A stretch of DNA of 64,000 nt, taken from contig NZ_PPTT01000002.1 in the NCBI RefSeq assembly GCF_003339815.1, positions 1 to 64,000 of the forward strand. The letters run 5' to 3'. This document shows positions 35,053 through 44,900 of the stretch, piece by piece; position 1 is the stretch's first letter, and every line of letters begins with the position of its first letter. The translations under genes and the position numbers were made by a program. The notes beneath the pieces were generated by a model, which was not told the DNA's origin, did not search any database, and saw only the letters and a program-made list of their open reading frames with translations. The DNA is from Eggerthella sinensis. GTDB taxonomy: Bacteria; Actinomycetota; Coriobacteriia; Coriobacteriales; Eggerthellaceae.

Positions 35053-36468
35053 TCAGGCAGCCGGAAAGCGCAGCACGAACGTGGTGCCGTGGCCTTCCGC
35101 ACCCTCCACCTTGATGGTGCCGCGATGGTAGAGCACCGCGTGCTTGACGATGGCAAGGCCGAGCCCCGTGCCGCCCGTCTCCTTCGAGCGGCTCTTGTCC
35201 ACGCGGAAGAAGCGCTCGAACACCTTGTCGCGCAGGCCCTCGGGGATGCCCGGGCCCGTGTCGCTCACGCGCACGACGGTTTCCCGCTGGGCGCCTGCGC
35301 CGGCACCCGCTTCCCCTCCCCTGCGCTCGGAACTCACCGTCATCGTGACGCTGCCGCCCTCGTGGTTGTAGCGGATGCCGTTCTCAATGAGGTTGTACAG
35401 CATTTCCTCGGCCAGGGTCTCGCTGCCGGCGATGCACGCCGACGCGCCTTCCACCTGCACCGTCACGTGCTGATGCTCGGCGAAGCTGGCCAGGCGGCCC
35501 GCCACGCGCTGCGCCACCGCGTACAGGTTGATGGACGCGGCGCCTTCGTTCTCGAAAGCGGACTCGTCGAGCTTCGACAGGGTGAGCACGTCGTTGATGA
35601 GCGAGCGCATGGTTTGCGCCTCGTCGTAGATGAGCGCGGCGAACTTCTGACGGTCGGCCGGCTGCACCATGTCGTTCTTCATGAGCTCGGCGTAGCCGGA
35701 GATTACCTGCAGCGGCGTCTTCATCTCGTGGCTCACGTTGCTCGAGAAGTCGCGGCGCATGTTCTCGGCCTCGGCAAGCTCGCTGTTTTGAGCTTTGAGC
35801 TGGCGCTGCTGCTCGTCGATGCGGATGAGCAGCGGGTCCATCTCCTCGTAGATCTCGTTGTCGAGCGGGTTGGCGAAGTCGAGCGCGTCGATGGGCTTCA
35901 TGATGCGGCGCGTGAGCACCTTCGACAGCAGGAACACGAGGGCCACGGCCACCACAAGCGCGATGAGCACGGGCATGAGCATGTCGCTGAGGAACGACAG
36001 CAGCGAATGGCGCGTCTCGGACAGGCGCACGATGCTGCCGTCGTCAAGCTTCACGGCCGCGTACACGGTGTCGGTGCCGAGCGTTTCGGAGTAGCGCATG
36101 GTGACGGCTTCGCCCTGAGCGGCCGCTTCCTGCACCTCCGGGCGATCGGCATGGTTCTCCATGGCGCTCGTATCGGCGGCGCTGTCGTAGAGCACCGTAC
36201 CGTCGGAGCCGATCAGCGTGTAGCGCGTCAAGCCGCTGAACTGCTCTTCGAGCGCCGGCGCGTTGTCGGACGACGGCGTGGCGTTCAGGTAGCGCGCCGC
36301 GTCCTGAGCGCTCGCGGCCAGCTCGGCCTCGGCATCGTGCTCGTAGGACACGTAGTAGATGGTGGTCATGGCCACCGATAGCACCATGATGATGGCAAGC
36401 GTGAACGCGAGCACGCTCGTGAATATCTTGCCGGACAGGTTCTTCACTTTGAAATGCGTTGGGCTCAT
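35053..36468 (-). CDS. phoR: PhoR-type sensor histidine kinase
   Basis: 471 residues. TM1 (about residues 13-36), an extracytoplasmic loop of about 120 residues, TM2 (LMPVLIALVVAVALVFLLSKV), a HAMP-like linker, a HisKA domain with SSNVSHEMKTPLQVISGYAEL (phospho-acceptor His), and an HATPase_c domain with NLIENGIRYNHEGG (N box), SDTGPGIPEG (G1) and GGTGLGLAIVKHA (G2). It probably senses phosphate status together with the Pst transporter and phosphorylates the adjacent regulator. The ATG at 36468 is used; a GTG at 36480 overlapping the regulator stop as GTGA is also possible. No PAS domain is seen. Confidence 0.9.
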   Translation of the reverse strand: MSPTHFKVKNLSGKIFTSVLAFTLAIIMVLSVAMTTIYYVSYEHDAEAELAASAQDAARYLNATPSSDNAPALEEQFSGLTRYTLIGSDGTVLYDSAADTSAMENHADRPEVQEAAAQGEAVTMRYSETLGTDTVYAAVKLDDGSIVRLSETRHSLLSFLSDMLMPVLIALVVAVALVFLLSKVLTRRIMKPIDALDFANPLDNEIYEEMDPLLIRIDEQQRQLKAQNSELAEAENMRRDFSSNVSHEMKTPLQVISGYAELMKNDMVQPADRQKFAALIYDEAQTMRSLINDVLTLSKLDESAFENEGAASINLYAVAQRVAGRLASFAEHQHVTVQVEGASACIAGSETLAEEMLYNLIENGIRYNHEGGSVTMTVSSERRGGEAGAGAGAQRETVVRVSDTGPGIPEGLRDKVFERFFRVDKSRSKETGGTGLGLAIVKHAVLYHRGTIKVEGAEGHGTTFVLRFPAA

Positions 36469-36476
36469 GCGGGCGC

Positions 36477-37169
36477 TCACGAGGTGGGCTTGATGCAGTA
36501 GCCAACGCCGCGCACCGTGCGGATGAGGGCGTCGGCCCCCTCCTGCGCCGCGGCCAGCTTCTGGCGCAGCGTCTGCACGTGCACGTCCACCGTGCGCGTC
36601 TCGCCCACGTAGGTCATGCCCCACACGTCTTCCAGCAGCTGGCTGCGCGACAGCACGTGCCCCTGATTCTGCAGCAGCGTGTGCAGCAGGTCGAACTCCT
36701 TGAGCGTGAGCGTGATGGGCTCGCCCGCCACCTGCACGGTGTGGGACGACACGCACAGCTCGATGGGGCCGCATCCCAACTCGTCGTCGGCCACGACGGG
36801 CGGCGCGGAGGCGCGGCGCATGAGCGCGTTCACGCGCGACACGAGCTCCATCATGCCGAAGGGCTTGGCCAGGTAGTCGTCGGCACCCGCATCGAGGCCG
36901 CTCACCGTGTCGAACTCGGTGCCCTTCGCCGTCAGCATCATGACCGGCAGATGCTTCGTGGCCGGATTCTCACGCAGCATGTGGAGGATTTCAAGGCCGT
37001 CGATTTCCGGCAGCATGATGTCGAGCAACACGAGCTCGGGCAGGCGGTCCTTGCACGCGGCGAAGAACTCCCCCGCCGCCGGGAACCCGGCTGCGTCGAA
37101 GCCCGCCTGCTTGAGCGCGTAGACGGTGAGATCGCGGATATTGGTGTCGTCTTCAACGTAGTAAATCAT
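36477..37169 (-). CDS. phoB: OmpR/PhoB-family response regulator
   Basis: 230 residues. Receiver: MIYYVEDDTNIRDLTVYALK (acidic pair), LVLLDIMLPEIDGLEILHML (phospho-acceptor Asp), VMMLTAKGTEFD and GADDYLAKPFGMMELVSRV (conserved Lys). DNA-binding winged helix: LTLKEFDLLHTLLQNQGHVL, SRSQLLEDVWG, TRTVDVHVQTLRQKL and the VRGVGYCIKP wing. It is placed between pstB and the kinase, and is the probable regulator of the Pho-box-like array upstream of pstS. Confidence 0.93.
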   Translation of the reverse strand: MIYYVEDDTNIRDLTVYALKQAGFDAAGFPAAGEFFAACKDRLPELVLLDIMLPEIDGLEILHMLRENPATKHLPVMMLTAKGTEFDTVSGLDAGADDYLAKPFGMMELVSRVNALMRRASAPPVVADDELGCGPIELCVSSHTVQVAGEPITLTLKEFDLLHTLLQNQGHVLSRSQLLEDVWGMTYVGETRTVDVHVQTLRQKLAAAQEGADALIRTVRGVGYCIKPTS

Positions 37170-37214
37170 GGGTTGTTCCTTCGAACCGCAGGTCGGTCGC
37201 CAGTTGCCACCATT

Positions 37215-38093
37215 CTAACCGAAACGACCGGCCACGTAATCGGCGGTGCGCGGATCAGCGGGATTCGTAAAGATGTCGTCGGTGGAACCGGCCTCCACCA
37301 TCTCTCCGAGCAGGAAGAACGCCGTCTTGTCGGACACGCGCAGCGCCTGCAGCATGTTGTGCGTCACCATGATCACCGTGTACTTGCTTTTGAGCTCGCC
37401 CACCAGGTCCTCGATCTTCGCGGTGGAGATGGGGTCGAGCGCGCTCGTGGACTCGTCCATGAGCAGCACCTCGGGACGCACGGCCAGCGCGCGGGCGATG
37501 CACAGGCGCTGCTGCTGGCCGCCGGACAGGCCCAGGGCGTTCTTCTTGAGGCGATCCTTCAACTCGTCCCAGATGGCGGCGTCGCGTAGGCTCTGTTCCA
37601 CGATGACGTCGAGGTCGGCGCGGTTCTTGATGCCGTGCGTGCGCGGGCCGAACGCCACGTTGTCGTACACGCTCATGGGAAACGGGTTGGGCTGCTGGAA
37701 CACCATGCCCACGCGGCGACGCAGGTTGTTCACGTCGAGGGAGCGGTAGGCGTCTTCGCCGTCGAGCGTGATCTCGCCCTCGATGCGGCAGCCCGCCACG
37801 AGGTCGTTCATGCGGTTGAGGCTTTTCAGCAGCGTGGACTTGCCGCAGCCCGACGGGCCGATGAGCGCCGTCACCTGGTTCTGGGGAAACTCCAGGTTGA
37901 TGTTCTTGAGCGCCTGGAAGTCCTTGTAGTACAGGTCGAGGTTGTGAACGCCCATCTTCACGGGCGCGTCGACGGGCGCCTGACCCGCACGCTCAAGCGC
38001 GCGGTCGCGCGTGCGCGCCTGGGGCATATAGGTGTGCTCGATGGCCGGGGCAGTACCGCGACCTGTGATTTTATCCATGGTTGCGTTAGTCAT
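37215..38093 (-). CDS. pstB: Phosphate ABC transporter ATP-binding protein
   Basis: 292 residues. ATPase of the high-affinity PstSCAB phosphate importer. Walker [20 protein letters not shown] (the LNRMND run is typical of PstB), Q-loop [19 protein letters not shown], signature [15 protein letters not shown], Walker [14 protein letters not shown] and H-loop [14 protein letters not shown] non-homologous N-terminal extension of about 45 residues precedes the usual start. The ATG at 38093 overlaps pstA by 8 bp, with AAAGGAA upstream. The C-terminus GRFG is the standard PstB end. Confidence 0.97.
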   Translation of the reverse strand: MTNATMDKITGRGTAPAIEHTYMPQARTRDRALERAGQAPVDAPVKMGVHNLDLYYKDFQALKNINLEFPQNQVTALIGPSGCGKSTLLKSLNRMNDLVAGCRIEGEITLDGEDAYRSLDVNNLRRRVGMVFQQPNPFPMSVYDNVAFGPRTHGIKNRADLDVIVEQSLRDAAIWDELKDRLKKNALGLSGGQQQRLCIARALAVRPEVLLMDESTSALDPISTAKIEDLVGELKSKYTVIMVTHNMLQALRVSDKTAFFLLGEMVEAGSTDDIFTNPADPRTADYVAGRFG

Positions 38094-39069
38094 CTTGGTT
38101 TCCTTTGCTCATCTTCTTCGCGGCGAACGTGGCCAGGAGGTTCAAACCCACCACCAGCACCAGCAACACCACCGCCGTTGCGTACGTCTCGTTCACATGC
38201 AAGCCTTCGCTGGCCAGCACGTACATGTGCACGGCCAGGGTGCGCGTCGAATCGAACAGCGCCATGCCGCCCTGCTCAAGGAAGTTCGGAATCTGGGCGA
38301 TGGAGCCTGCCGTGAAAATAAGGGCCGCCACCTCGCCCACACAGCGTCCGAGCGCCAGGATCACGCCGCCCAGGATGCCGGGCACGGCGGAGGGCAGCAC
38401 GCAGCGGAACACCGTGCGCAGCCGTCCTGCACCCAGGCCGAACCCGCCCTCGCGATACGCGTCGGGCACGGCGATGAGGGCCTCCTCGGTGGTGCGCATG
38501 ACCACGGGCAGCACCATGATGGCCAGCGTGCACGCGCCCGCCATGAGCGACAGGTTCCAGTGCAGCGCCGTCACGAAGAACAGCATGCCGAACAGGCCGT
38601 AGATGATGGACGGGATACCCTGCAACGTCTCGGTGGTGGTGCGCACGATCTGCACGAAGCGGCTGCCGCGCGGTGCGTATTCCACGAGGTAGATGGCCGA
38701 TCCCACGCCCACGGGCACCGCCATGACCAGCGAGAGCGCGGCCATGAGCAGCGTGTTGACAAGCGCCGGCATGAGCGAGACGTTGGTGGAGGTGTACTCC
38801 CACTCGAACAGGCTGGGCGTGAGGTACGGCACGCCGTTGACCAGGATGTAGCCCACCAGCACGAGCAGCACGGCCGAGGTGAGCAGCGCGCCCAGGTACA
38901 CCACGAGGCGCAGCAGACGCGACACGATGCGCCGGGTGGCGCGATGGCGCGATTCGGCGGCCGCGAACAGGGAGTCGATATGATCGTCCGAGCCGGCAGG
39001 CGCGGGCGCGGGCGTCGGGGAGGGAGGCGTGGAACCCGACTCGTAGGCTATGGTGAGTTTCGGACTCAT
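38086..39069 (-). CDS. pstA: Phosphate ABC transporter permease PstA
   Basis: 327 residues with six predicted spans. After a Pro/Ala-rich cytoplasmic N-terminus of about 45 residues, the permease core shows [38 protein letters not shown] (the conserved PstA/PstC motif), [20 protein letters not shown] (EAA loop contacting PstB) and [16 protein letters not shown]. It pairs with PstC to form the channel. The TAATG overlap with pstC indicates translational coupling. Confidence 0.96.
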   Translation of the reverse strand: MSPKLTIAYESGSTPPSPTPAPAPAGSDDHIDSLFAAAESRHRATRRIVSRLLRLVVYLGALLTSAVLLVLVGYILVNGVPYLTPSLFEWEYTSTNVSLMPALVNTLLMAALSLVMAVPVGVGSAIYLVEYAPRGSRFVQIVRTTTETLQGIPSIIYGLFGMLFFVTALHWNLSLMAGACTLAIMVLPVVMRTTEEALIAVPDAYREGGFGLGAGRLRTVFRCVLPSAVPGILGGVILALGRCVGEVAALIFTAGSIAQIPNFLEQGGMALFDSTRTLAVHMYVLASEGLHVNETYATAVVLLVLVVGLNLLATFAAKKMSKGNQDD

Positions 39070-39929
39070 TACTTCAGCTCACCTCGCTTCTTGATAACGT
39101 TGAACAACATGGTGATGAGCAGGATGAATACGAACAGCACCACACCGGTTGCCACGAGCGCCCCGCGATGCAGGTCGGCCGCGTAACCCATTTCCAGCAC
39201 GATGTTCGCCGTCATGGTGCGCACGCCGCTGAAGATGCTCTCGGGGATGATTGGCTGGTTGCCCGCCACCATGATGACGGCCATGGTCTCGCCGATGGCG
39301 CGCCCCACGCCCAGCACCACGCCGGCCATGATGCCGGAGGTGGCGGCGGGCACCACGACGCGGAACACCGACCGCTCGTGGTCGGCGCCCAGCGCGAGCG
39401 CGCCTTCGTAGTACTTCTTGGGCACGGCGTCGAGCGCGCTCTGCGCCACGGTGATGATGGTGGGCAGGATCATGATGCCCAGCAGCACGGCCGCGGCCAC
39501 GAGCGACAGCCCGTTGCCCGGCATGTTCGAGCGGATGAAGGGCACGATGAGCACGAGGCCGAAGAAGCCGTACACCACCGAGGGGATGCCCGCCAGCAGC
39601 TCCACACCGGGCTTGAGCACGGCCGCGATCTTCCCGCTGGCGAATCGCGACAGGAAGATGGCGCACAGCAGGCCCGTGGGAACGCCCACGAGGATGGCGC
39701 CAGCCGTCACGTAGATGCTGCCCACGATCATGGGGAAGATGCCGTAGATGTCGTTGGCGGGGCGCCACGTGGTGCCGAAGAGGAATTCCGGAAGGCCGAT
39801 CTGCGCGATGGCCGGCACGCCGTTCGCGAAGAGGAAGACGCAGATAAGGGCAACCGCGAGGACGGAGATCCCCGCGGCGGCCACGAACAACGCCTTCGCC
39901 ACGCCTTCTTTAATATGAACGTGAGACAT
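39069..39929 (-). CDS. pstC: Phosphate ABC transporter permease PstC
   Basis: 286 residues, six spans. It has FLFGTTWRPANDIYGIFPMI (typical PstC FxxxxxWxPxxxxfG), VELLAGIPSVVYGFFGLVLI, ALDAVPKKYYEGALALGADH (EAA loop) and GRAIGETMAVIMVAGNQP. The ATG at 39929 is preferred over one 15 bp upstream because AAAGGA precedes it at suitable distance. It follows pstS by 33 bp and overlaps pstA by one base. Confidence 0.96.
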   Translation of the reverse strand: MSHVHIKEGVAKALFVAAAGISVLAVALICVFLFANGVPAIAQIGLPEFLFGTTWRPANDIYGIFPMIVGSIYVTAGAILVGVPTGLLCAIFLSRFASGKIAAVLKPGVELLAGIPSVVYGFFGLVLIVPFIRSNMPGNGLSLVAAAVLLGIMILPTIITVAQSALDAVPKKYYEGALALGADHERSVFRVVVPAATSGIMAGVVLGVGRAIGETMAVIMVAGNQPIIPESIFSGVRTMTANIVLEMGYAADLHRGALVATGVVLFVFILLITMLFNVIKKRGELK

Positions 39930-39962
39930 GCGAGTCCTTTGCATTCAATCCTGTGTCCGGCC

Positions 39963-40877
39963 TTAGGCCAGGGCGTCTTCCCACGTGGCAAGCTCGCCGG
40001 TGTAGATGCCCTTCACCTGATCGGACGTCAGGCTGTCCACGGAGGAGCCGGGGTTCACGATGACCGCGATGCCGTCCTGCGCGATGACCTGCGCCGACAC
40101 GCCGCCCTTCTCGGAATCCTTGAGCTCGCGGGACACCATGCCGATGTCGCACGTGCCCTCGGTGGCCATGTTCACGCCGGTGGTGGAGTCGGACTGGTTC
40201 ACTTCGATGGTCACGCCGGAGTTCAGCGCCTTGTATGCCTCAGCCAGCTTCTCCATGACGGGGGTGACCGACGAGGAACCGGCCAGGACGATCTTGCCCG
40301 ACTTGCCCGACGCGGTGTAGGAACCCGCGTTGTCAGCCACGGAGATGTAGCCGTTGTCCTCGACCACCTTCTGGCCGTCGGCGCTCATGATGTAGTCGAT
40401 GAAGTCCTGAGCGACATCGGACACGCCGGCCTTCGACACGATGTTGAAGGGACGCGCGATCTTGTACTCGCCGCTCTTCACGTTCTCGGCCGTGGGCTTC
40501 GCGCCGTCGATGTCGAGCGCCTTCACCGTCTCGTTGAGCGAGCCGAGCGAGATGTAGCCGATGCCGGCCTCGTCGCCCGCCACCGACGTCATCATGACCG
40601 ACGTGGAGTTCGTGATAGCCGCCGACGGGGTGGTCAGATCGACCTTGTCGCCGTTGGCATCTTTCTCCTCGATGCCGAACAGCTCGACGAAGGCGCCACG
40701 CGTGCCGGAACCGTCCTCGCGCGAGTACACCGACACCTGGCCGGAGGGGCTCGTCGACGACGCACCGTCGCTACCGCCCGTTGCCGCCGCGTCCCCGCCG
40801 CCCGCGCAGCCGGCAAGACCCAGCACGCCAAGCGCAAGCACCGCGCCCATCGCTACCATCAGCAGTCGTTTCTTCAT
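39963..40877 (-). CDS. pstS: Phosphate-binding lipoprotein PstS
   Basis: 304-residue extracytoplasmic solute-binding protein. The signal peptide MKKRLLMVAMGAVLALGVLG ends in the lipobox LAGC. Phosphate-binding motifs: ILAGSSSVTPVMEKLAEAYK near the mature N-terminus, NQSDSTTGVNMATEGTCDIGMVSRELKDSE, and SREDGSGTRGAFVELF. It starts at 40877 after AAAGGAA. It is the first gene of pstSCAB and is preceded by a -10 box and an 11-bp periodic hexamer array. Confidence 0.96.
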   Translation of the reverse strand: MKKRLLMVAMGAVLALGVLGLAGCAGGGDAAATGGSDGASSTSPSGQVSVYSREDGSGTRGAFVELFGIEEKDANGDKVDLTTPSAAITNSTSVMMTSVAGDEAGIGYISLGSLNETVKALDIDGAKPTAENVKSGEYKIARPFNIVSKAGVSDVAQDFIDYIMSADGQKVVEDNGYISVADNAGSYTASGKSGKIVLAGSSSVTPVMEKLAEAYKALNSGVTIEVNQSDSTTGVNMATEGTCDIGMVSRELKDSEKGGVSAQVIAQDGIAVIVNPGSSVDSLTSDQVKGIYTGELATWEDALA

Positions 40878-40958
40878 GTGGTTCGTTCCTTTCTTTGGCG
40901 CCTCGAGGGCGCATGGGGTATCACCTTGAGCGCGAGCCCGAGGCTCGCTGCGACAACC

Positions 40959-41012
40959 ATAATGAGGAACCAGCATCAAAGGAGTGTTGGAAGACGGTCA
41001 AATCTGAGTAAA
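40959..41012 (-). promoter_or_regulatory. pstS promoter with four Pho-box-like repeats
   Basis: Reading the minus strand, TTTACT, TTGACC, CCAACA and TTGATG occur with exactly 5 bp between each (11-bp period; 40974-41012), then 9 bp to CATTAT (40959-40964), a plausible -10 lacking a normal -35. TT(A/T/C)ACA hexamers at 11-bp steps are the PhoP-box pattern known from Bacillus-type Pho regulons. The OmpR-type regulator in the same operon is the likely ligand. Confidence 0.6.
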
Positions 41013-41053
41013 GTTTGGCCGTGCGCGCCCTGTTTGCACGCGACCGGGCAGGG

Positions 41054-41059
41054 TACAAT
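41054..41059 (+). promoter_or_regulatory. Candidate -10 for the Mop-domain gene
   Basis: TACAAT on the plus strand, 37 bp before the ATG at 41097. The -35 is weak (TGTTTG about 17 bp upstream). Confidence 0.35.
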
Positions 41060-41096
41060 AGACCGATAAGGGGATTTCATCACGAAGGGGGACTTC

Positions 41097-41309
41097 ATGA
41101 AGCTTTCAGCGCGGAATCAGTTGAAGGGCACCGTCACGGCCATCCATCCGGGTGCGGTGAACGCCATCGTCATCCTCGAGCTGGACGGCGGACAGTTGGT
41201 CACGTCGTCGATTTCGATGGGCTCGCTCAAGGACCTCGACCTGCAGGTGGGCCAAACGGCGTACGCCATCGTGAAGGCGTCGAACGTGATCATCGGCGTG
41301 GACGACTAA
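41097..41309 (+). CDS. Molbindin-type (Mop/TOBE domain) protein
   Basis: 70 residues forming one Mop domain: KLSARNQLKGTVTAIHPGAV, then GGQLVTSSISMGSLKDLDLQVGQTAYAIVKASNVIIGVD. Mop domains bind molybdate or tungstate as multimers, buffering the oxyanion or sensing it. It is a free-standing single-domain protein, with no modABC or molybdenum cofactor gene nearby. An AGGGGGA ribosome site precedes the ATG, and a strong terminator follows. Confidence 0.9.
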   Translation: MKLSARNQLKGTVTAIHPGAVNAIVILELDGGQLVTSSISMGSLKDLDLQVGQTAYAIVKASNVIIGVDD

Positions 41310-41332
41310 CGGCGCACAGCGGCGAACATGCA

Positions 41333-41364
41333 GCGGCCCCCTTGGAATTCCAAGGGGGCCGCTG
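41333..41364. terminator. Perfect palindromic terminator
   Basis: A perfect 32-bp palindrome, with AGCGGCCCCCTTGGAA as one arm and its reverse complement as the other, lies between the convergent Mop gene and the small membrane-protein gene. The plus-strand tail is GTCGTTTCT. It probably serves both directions. Confidence 0.75.
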
Positions 41365-41392
41365 TCGTTTCTGCTTGGTGGCGGTTGGCCGC

Positions 41393-41989
41393 TTAGGCGG
41401 CCTGCTCGAGCTCGAGCGAGGTCAGGATGCTGGCCAGCTCTTCGGGCGTGTCGAAGGGGCGCTCCTCCTTCGTTTCCACGATGAACACCTCGCCCTTCCA
41501 CGTCTTCTGCTCCGTCTGAGGCGCGGCAGCTGCGGGCTGGTCGGCGGTGGCGGTGGCGGTGGCGGTGGCGACATCGGAAGCCTCGTCCTTGCGCTCTTCG
41601 GCTTCGAATTCCTTGGTGCGGACGAAGTATTTCACCTCGAACTCATCCTTCTCGGGAAAATCGGCTCGCTCGAAATCGTACTTCAGGCTTTGCAGGATGC
41701 CCGCGATGGTTTCGCGCATCGGCGCAGCACCCTCGAGCTTGACGAGCCCCTTCTCGCTGTTGAACGCGGCACCGTCGCCCACGTACACCGTGCGGATGCG
41801 TCGACGGCGCGTGCGCTCCATCTTGACGATGACGCCGACAGCCACCGCGATAACCGCCCACCACACGATGGACAGCACGAGGTCGAGCGGCTCGTCGATG
41901 CGGTTGAGGCCCAGGAAGAACCACAGCCACAGGAAGAACGCCGAGGCCAGGGCCAGCAGGACAAAGATGATGACGTTGCTTTTCTTCAT
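41393..41989 (-). CDS. Unrecognised small membrane protein, co-transcribed with the giant surface protein
   Basis: 198 residues, not assigned to a family. Two transmembrane helices lie at about residues 6-23 and 33-52 (VIIFVLLALASAFFLWLWFF; LVLSIVWWAVIAVAVGVIV), followed by a basic stretch (MERTRRRRIRT) and a cytoplasmic region with an Ala/Thr dipeptide run and a Glu-rich C-terminus. The ATG at 41989 has GGAGGG upstream and lies 10 bp after the stop of the giant surface protein gene. That suggests a role tied to it, such as placement or processing, but there is no sequence evidence for function. Confidence 0.7.
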   Translation of the reverse strand: MKKSNVIIFVLLALASAFFLWLWFFLGLNRIDEPLDLVLSIVWWAVIAVAVGVIVKMERTRRRRIRTVYVGDGAAFNSEKGLVKLEGAAPMRETIAGILQSLKYDFERADFPEKDEFEVKYFVRTKEFEAEERKDEASDVATATATATADQPAAAAPQTEQKTWKGEVFIVETKEERPFDTPEELASILTSLELEQAA

Positions 41990-41999
41990 GGTTGCCCTC

Positions 42000-44900
42000 C
42001 TACTCGCCCAGTCCGGCGGCCAGCGTCGCACCCGCGGGAACGCTCTTCGGCATAACCGGAGCCGCGACGTCGCCATCGGTGGACGGAGCGCCGGGAGCGG
42101 GGTCGCCGCCGCCGGTCAAATCGTCTTCGTACTTCTTCAGCTTACGCGAGAACAGCCCGCGACGCAGCGCCACGCATGCGGCGTACACCGCCGTCACGAT
42201 GATGCCGAGAATGATGTACCAATGCACCCAGCACCAGGCGTGAACTCCGGCGAGCGGCGTTTCGTTGTCGCCGATCTCGGTTTCGCGCGGCTCGGTGTTC
42301 TGAGCCAGCGGCGTGGCGTTGTCGCCGATCACCGTCTCGGCCGCCGTTGCCAGCGCGTCAACGACCGGCGCGATGATAGGCGTCAGCGGGTTGTCCGCCG
42401 GCGGCGTGCCCGGCGTCGGCAACGGCGTAGGCGTCGGTGTCGGAGTCGGCGTGGCCGGCGTAGGCGTAACCGGAGTCGGAGGCGTCGGGGGCGTCGTCGA
42501 TGCCACGTATTCCGCCGTGTACGTCATGTCTCCCGTCACCGGAGGAAGCTCCGTACCCGTATACAGGACGCCATTCGCGTCACGCCATCCGGCAAAGGCG
42601 TACTGCGTCGTACCTTCATCGGGACGCGTCGGAGTGGCGGGAGCGACAACCGCATCGTTATAAACATACGTGCCCGTGCCCAGCTCGGTTCCTTCGTAAT
42701 CGACGAAGTTCACCACGTACTGCGCTGCAGCAAACTCCCATGCGCCCGTAATGGTCACGTTGCCAGTCACCGCGAAGTCCTCGGCATCCCAGCCGCCAAA
42801 CGTCCATGTGCCGGTAGCGTCACTCACCGTCGTGCCCGGAACAAATGCGGTATCAACGGCAAACGGAGCATTGTACGCGAACGATCCACCAGACGGAATC
42901 ACCGCCGTCGCAGGGGCGTTCGTCCACTGATATACCACAGTATACTCGGCCGGCTCGTACGTCCACCTACCCGAGATCACCGTATTCTGCTCGCCCATCA
43001 CACCGTTGTTCGGATCGGTCCATCCGCTGAACGTGTACACGCCGCTCTCATCGGTCACCTGATATCCCGCGTAATACTGCCCATCAACGGCATACGACTG
43101 GTTGAACGCCAAACCATCGATCGACTGCGGCAGAATTGCGCCGCCCGGAATATTGTCAGTGCCCCAATCGTAGCTGACGCCGTACGCCGGCACCGTCACA
43201 GACTGGAAGGACCAAGCACCCTGCACGGTAATATCGGCATTACCCATGGTCCCATTACCGGGATCAGTCCACCCGCTGAACGTGTACACGCCGTTGATGT
43301 TGCCGAACGCATCATGCGTATTCACCGGCTGATATGCTGTCGCATCAACCGTATACGGCTGGCCATTAACGTACGTTGCGCCATTAGCCGGCAGCGTGTA
43401 GACTGCCAACACCTCAGGAGCCGCGGTGCCCCAATCGTAGTACACACGGTGCGCATCAACCGTCACGGCCTCATAGGCCCAGGCACCCGTCACCACGACG
43501 TCGTTCTCTCCCATGACGCCGTTGCTCGGGTCGTTCCAGCCGGAGAACGTCCAGCGGCCGTCCACGTTGCCGTAGGCGTCCTCGTGCTCGACGGTCGTGC
43601 CAGCCGCGAAGGCCGCGTCGACGTCGTAGGGCTGGCCGCTCACGTACGCGTTGCCGTCGGTCGGCAACGTTTGGGCGTACTCGCCGTCGGGCGCGTTCGT
43701 CCATTCGTACGACACGCCGTGTTCGTCGACCGCTACATCCTCGTACGTCCACGATCCGCCGACCGTCACGCCGCCCTCGACCATCGTGCCGTCGTGCTCG
43801 TCGTTCCAGCCGCCGAAGATCCAGCGGCCGTCAACGTTGCCGTAGGCGTCCTTGTGCTCGACGGTCGTGCCAGCCGCGAACGTCGCGTCCACCTGATAAG
43901 ACTGGCCGCTCACATACAGGCCCGCATCAGTGGGCAAGGCCTGAGCGTATTCGCCCGTAGGCTCGCCCGTCCACTCGTAAGCCACTCCGTACGCAGGAAC
44001 AACCAAGGCCTCGTACGACCAGGCTCCCGTAACCGTTACATTGTTGTCGCCCATCACACCAGCATTCGGGTCGTTCCAGCCGGAGAACGTCCAGCGGCCG
44101 TCAACGTTGCCGTAGGCGTCCTTGTGCTCGACGGTCGTGCCGTTCGCGAAGGAAGCGTCGACGTCGTAGGGCTGACCGCTCACGTACGCGTTGCCGTCAA
44201 ACGGAATGACTTGCAGGTACTCGCCCGTCGGGGCGCCCGTCCACTCGTAGCTCACGGTATGGGTATCTACCGTCACCGACTCATACGACCAGGAGCCTTC
44301 GATGACGACATCGCCGTTGCCCATGACGCCGTTGTTCGGGTCGTTCCACCCGCCGAACACCCAACGCCCGTCAACGTTGCCGTAGGCGTCCTTGTGCTCG
44401 ACGGCCGTGCCATTGCTGAACGTCGCGTCAACATCGTAGCCTTGGCCGTTCACGTACGTGTCGCCGTCGATGGGGAGCGTCTGGGCATATTCGTCCGTCG
44501 GCTCACCAGTCCAGCGATAGTTCACGGCGTGGGTGCCCACCGCCACATCCTCATACGTCCACACACCCGTGATGGTGACATCGATATCACCCATGACACC
44601 GTTATTCGGATCGCTCCATCCACCGAACGTCCAACGGCCGTCAACGTTGCCGTAGGCGTCCCTGTGCTCGACGATCGTGCCGTTCGCGAACGTCGCGTCG
44701 ACGTCGTAGGGCTGACCGTTCACGTACGCGTTGCCGTCGAACGGAAGCGGCTGCGCATAGCCGTCGCCCGACGGAGCTCCCGTCCATTCGTACGTAACAA
44801 GATGCGTGTTAACATCTTCAGACGAGTAGCTCCACGCACCCCGAACGACCACGTCCGACGTTCCCATTACGCCCTCGTTCGGGTCGTTCCACCCGCCGAA

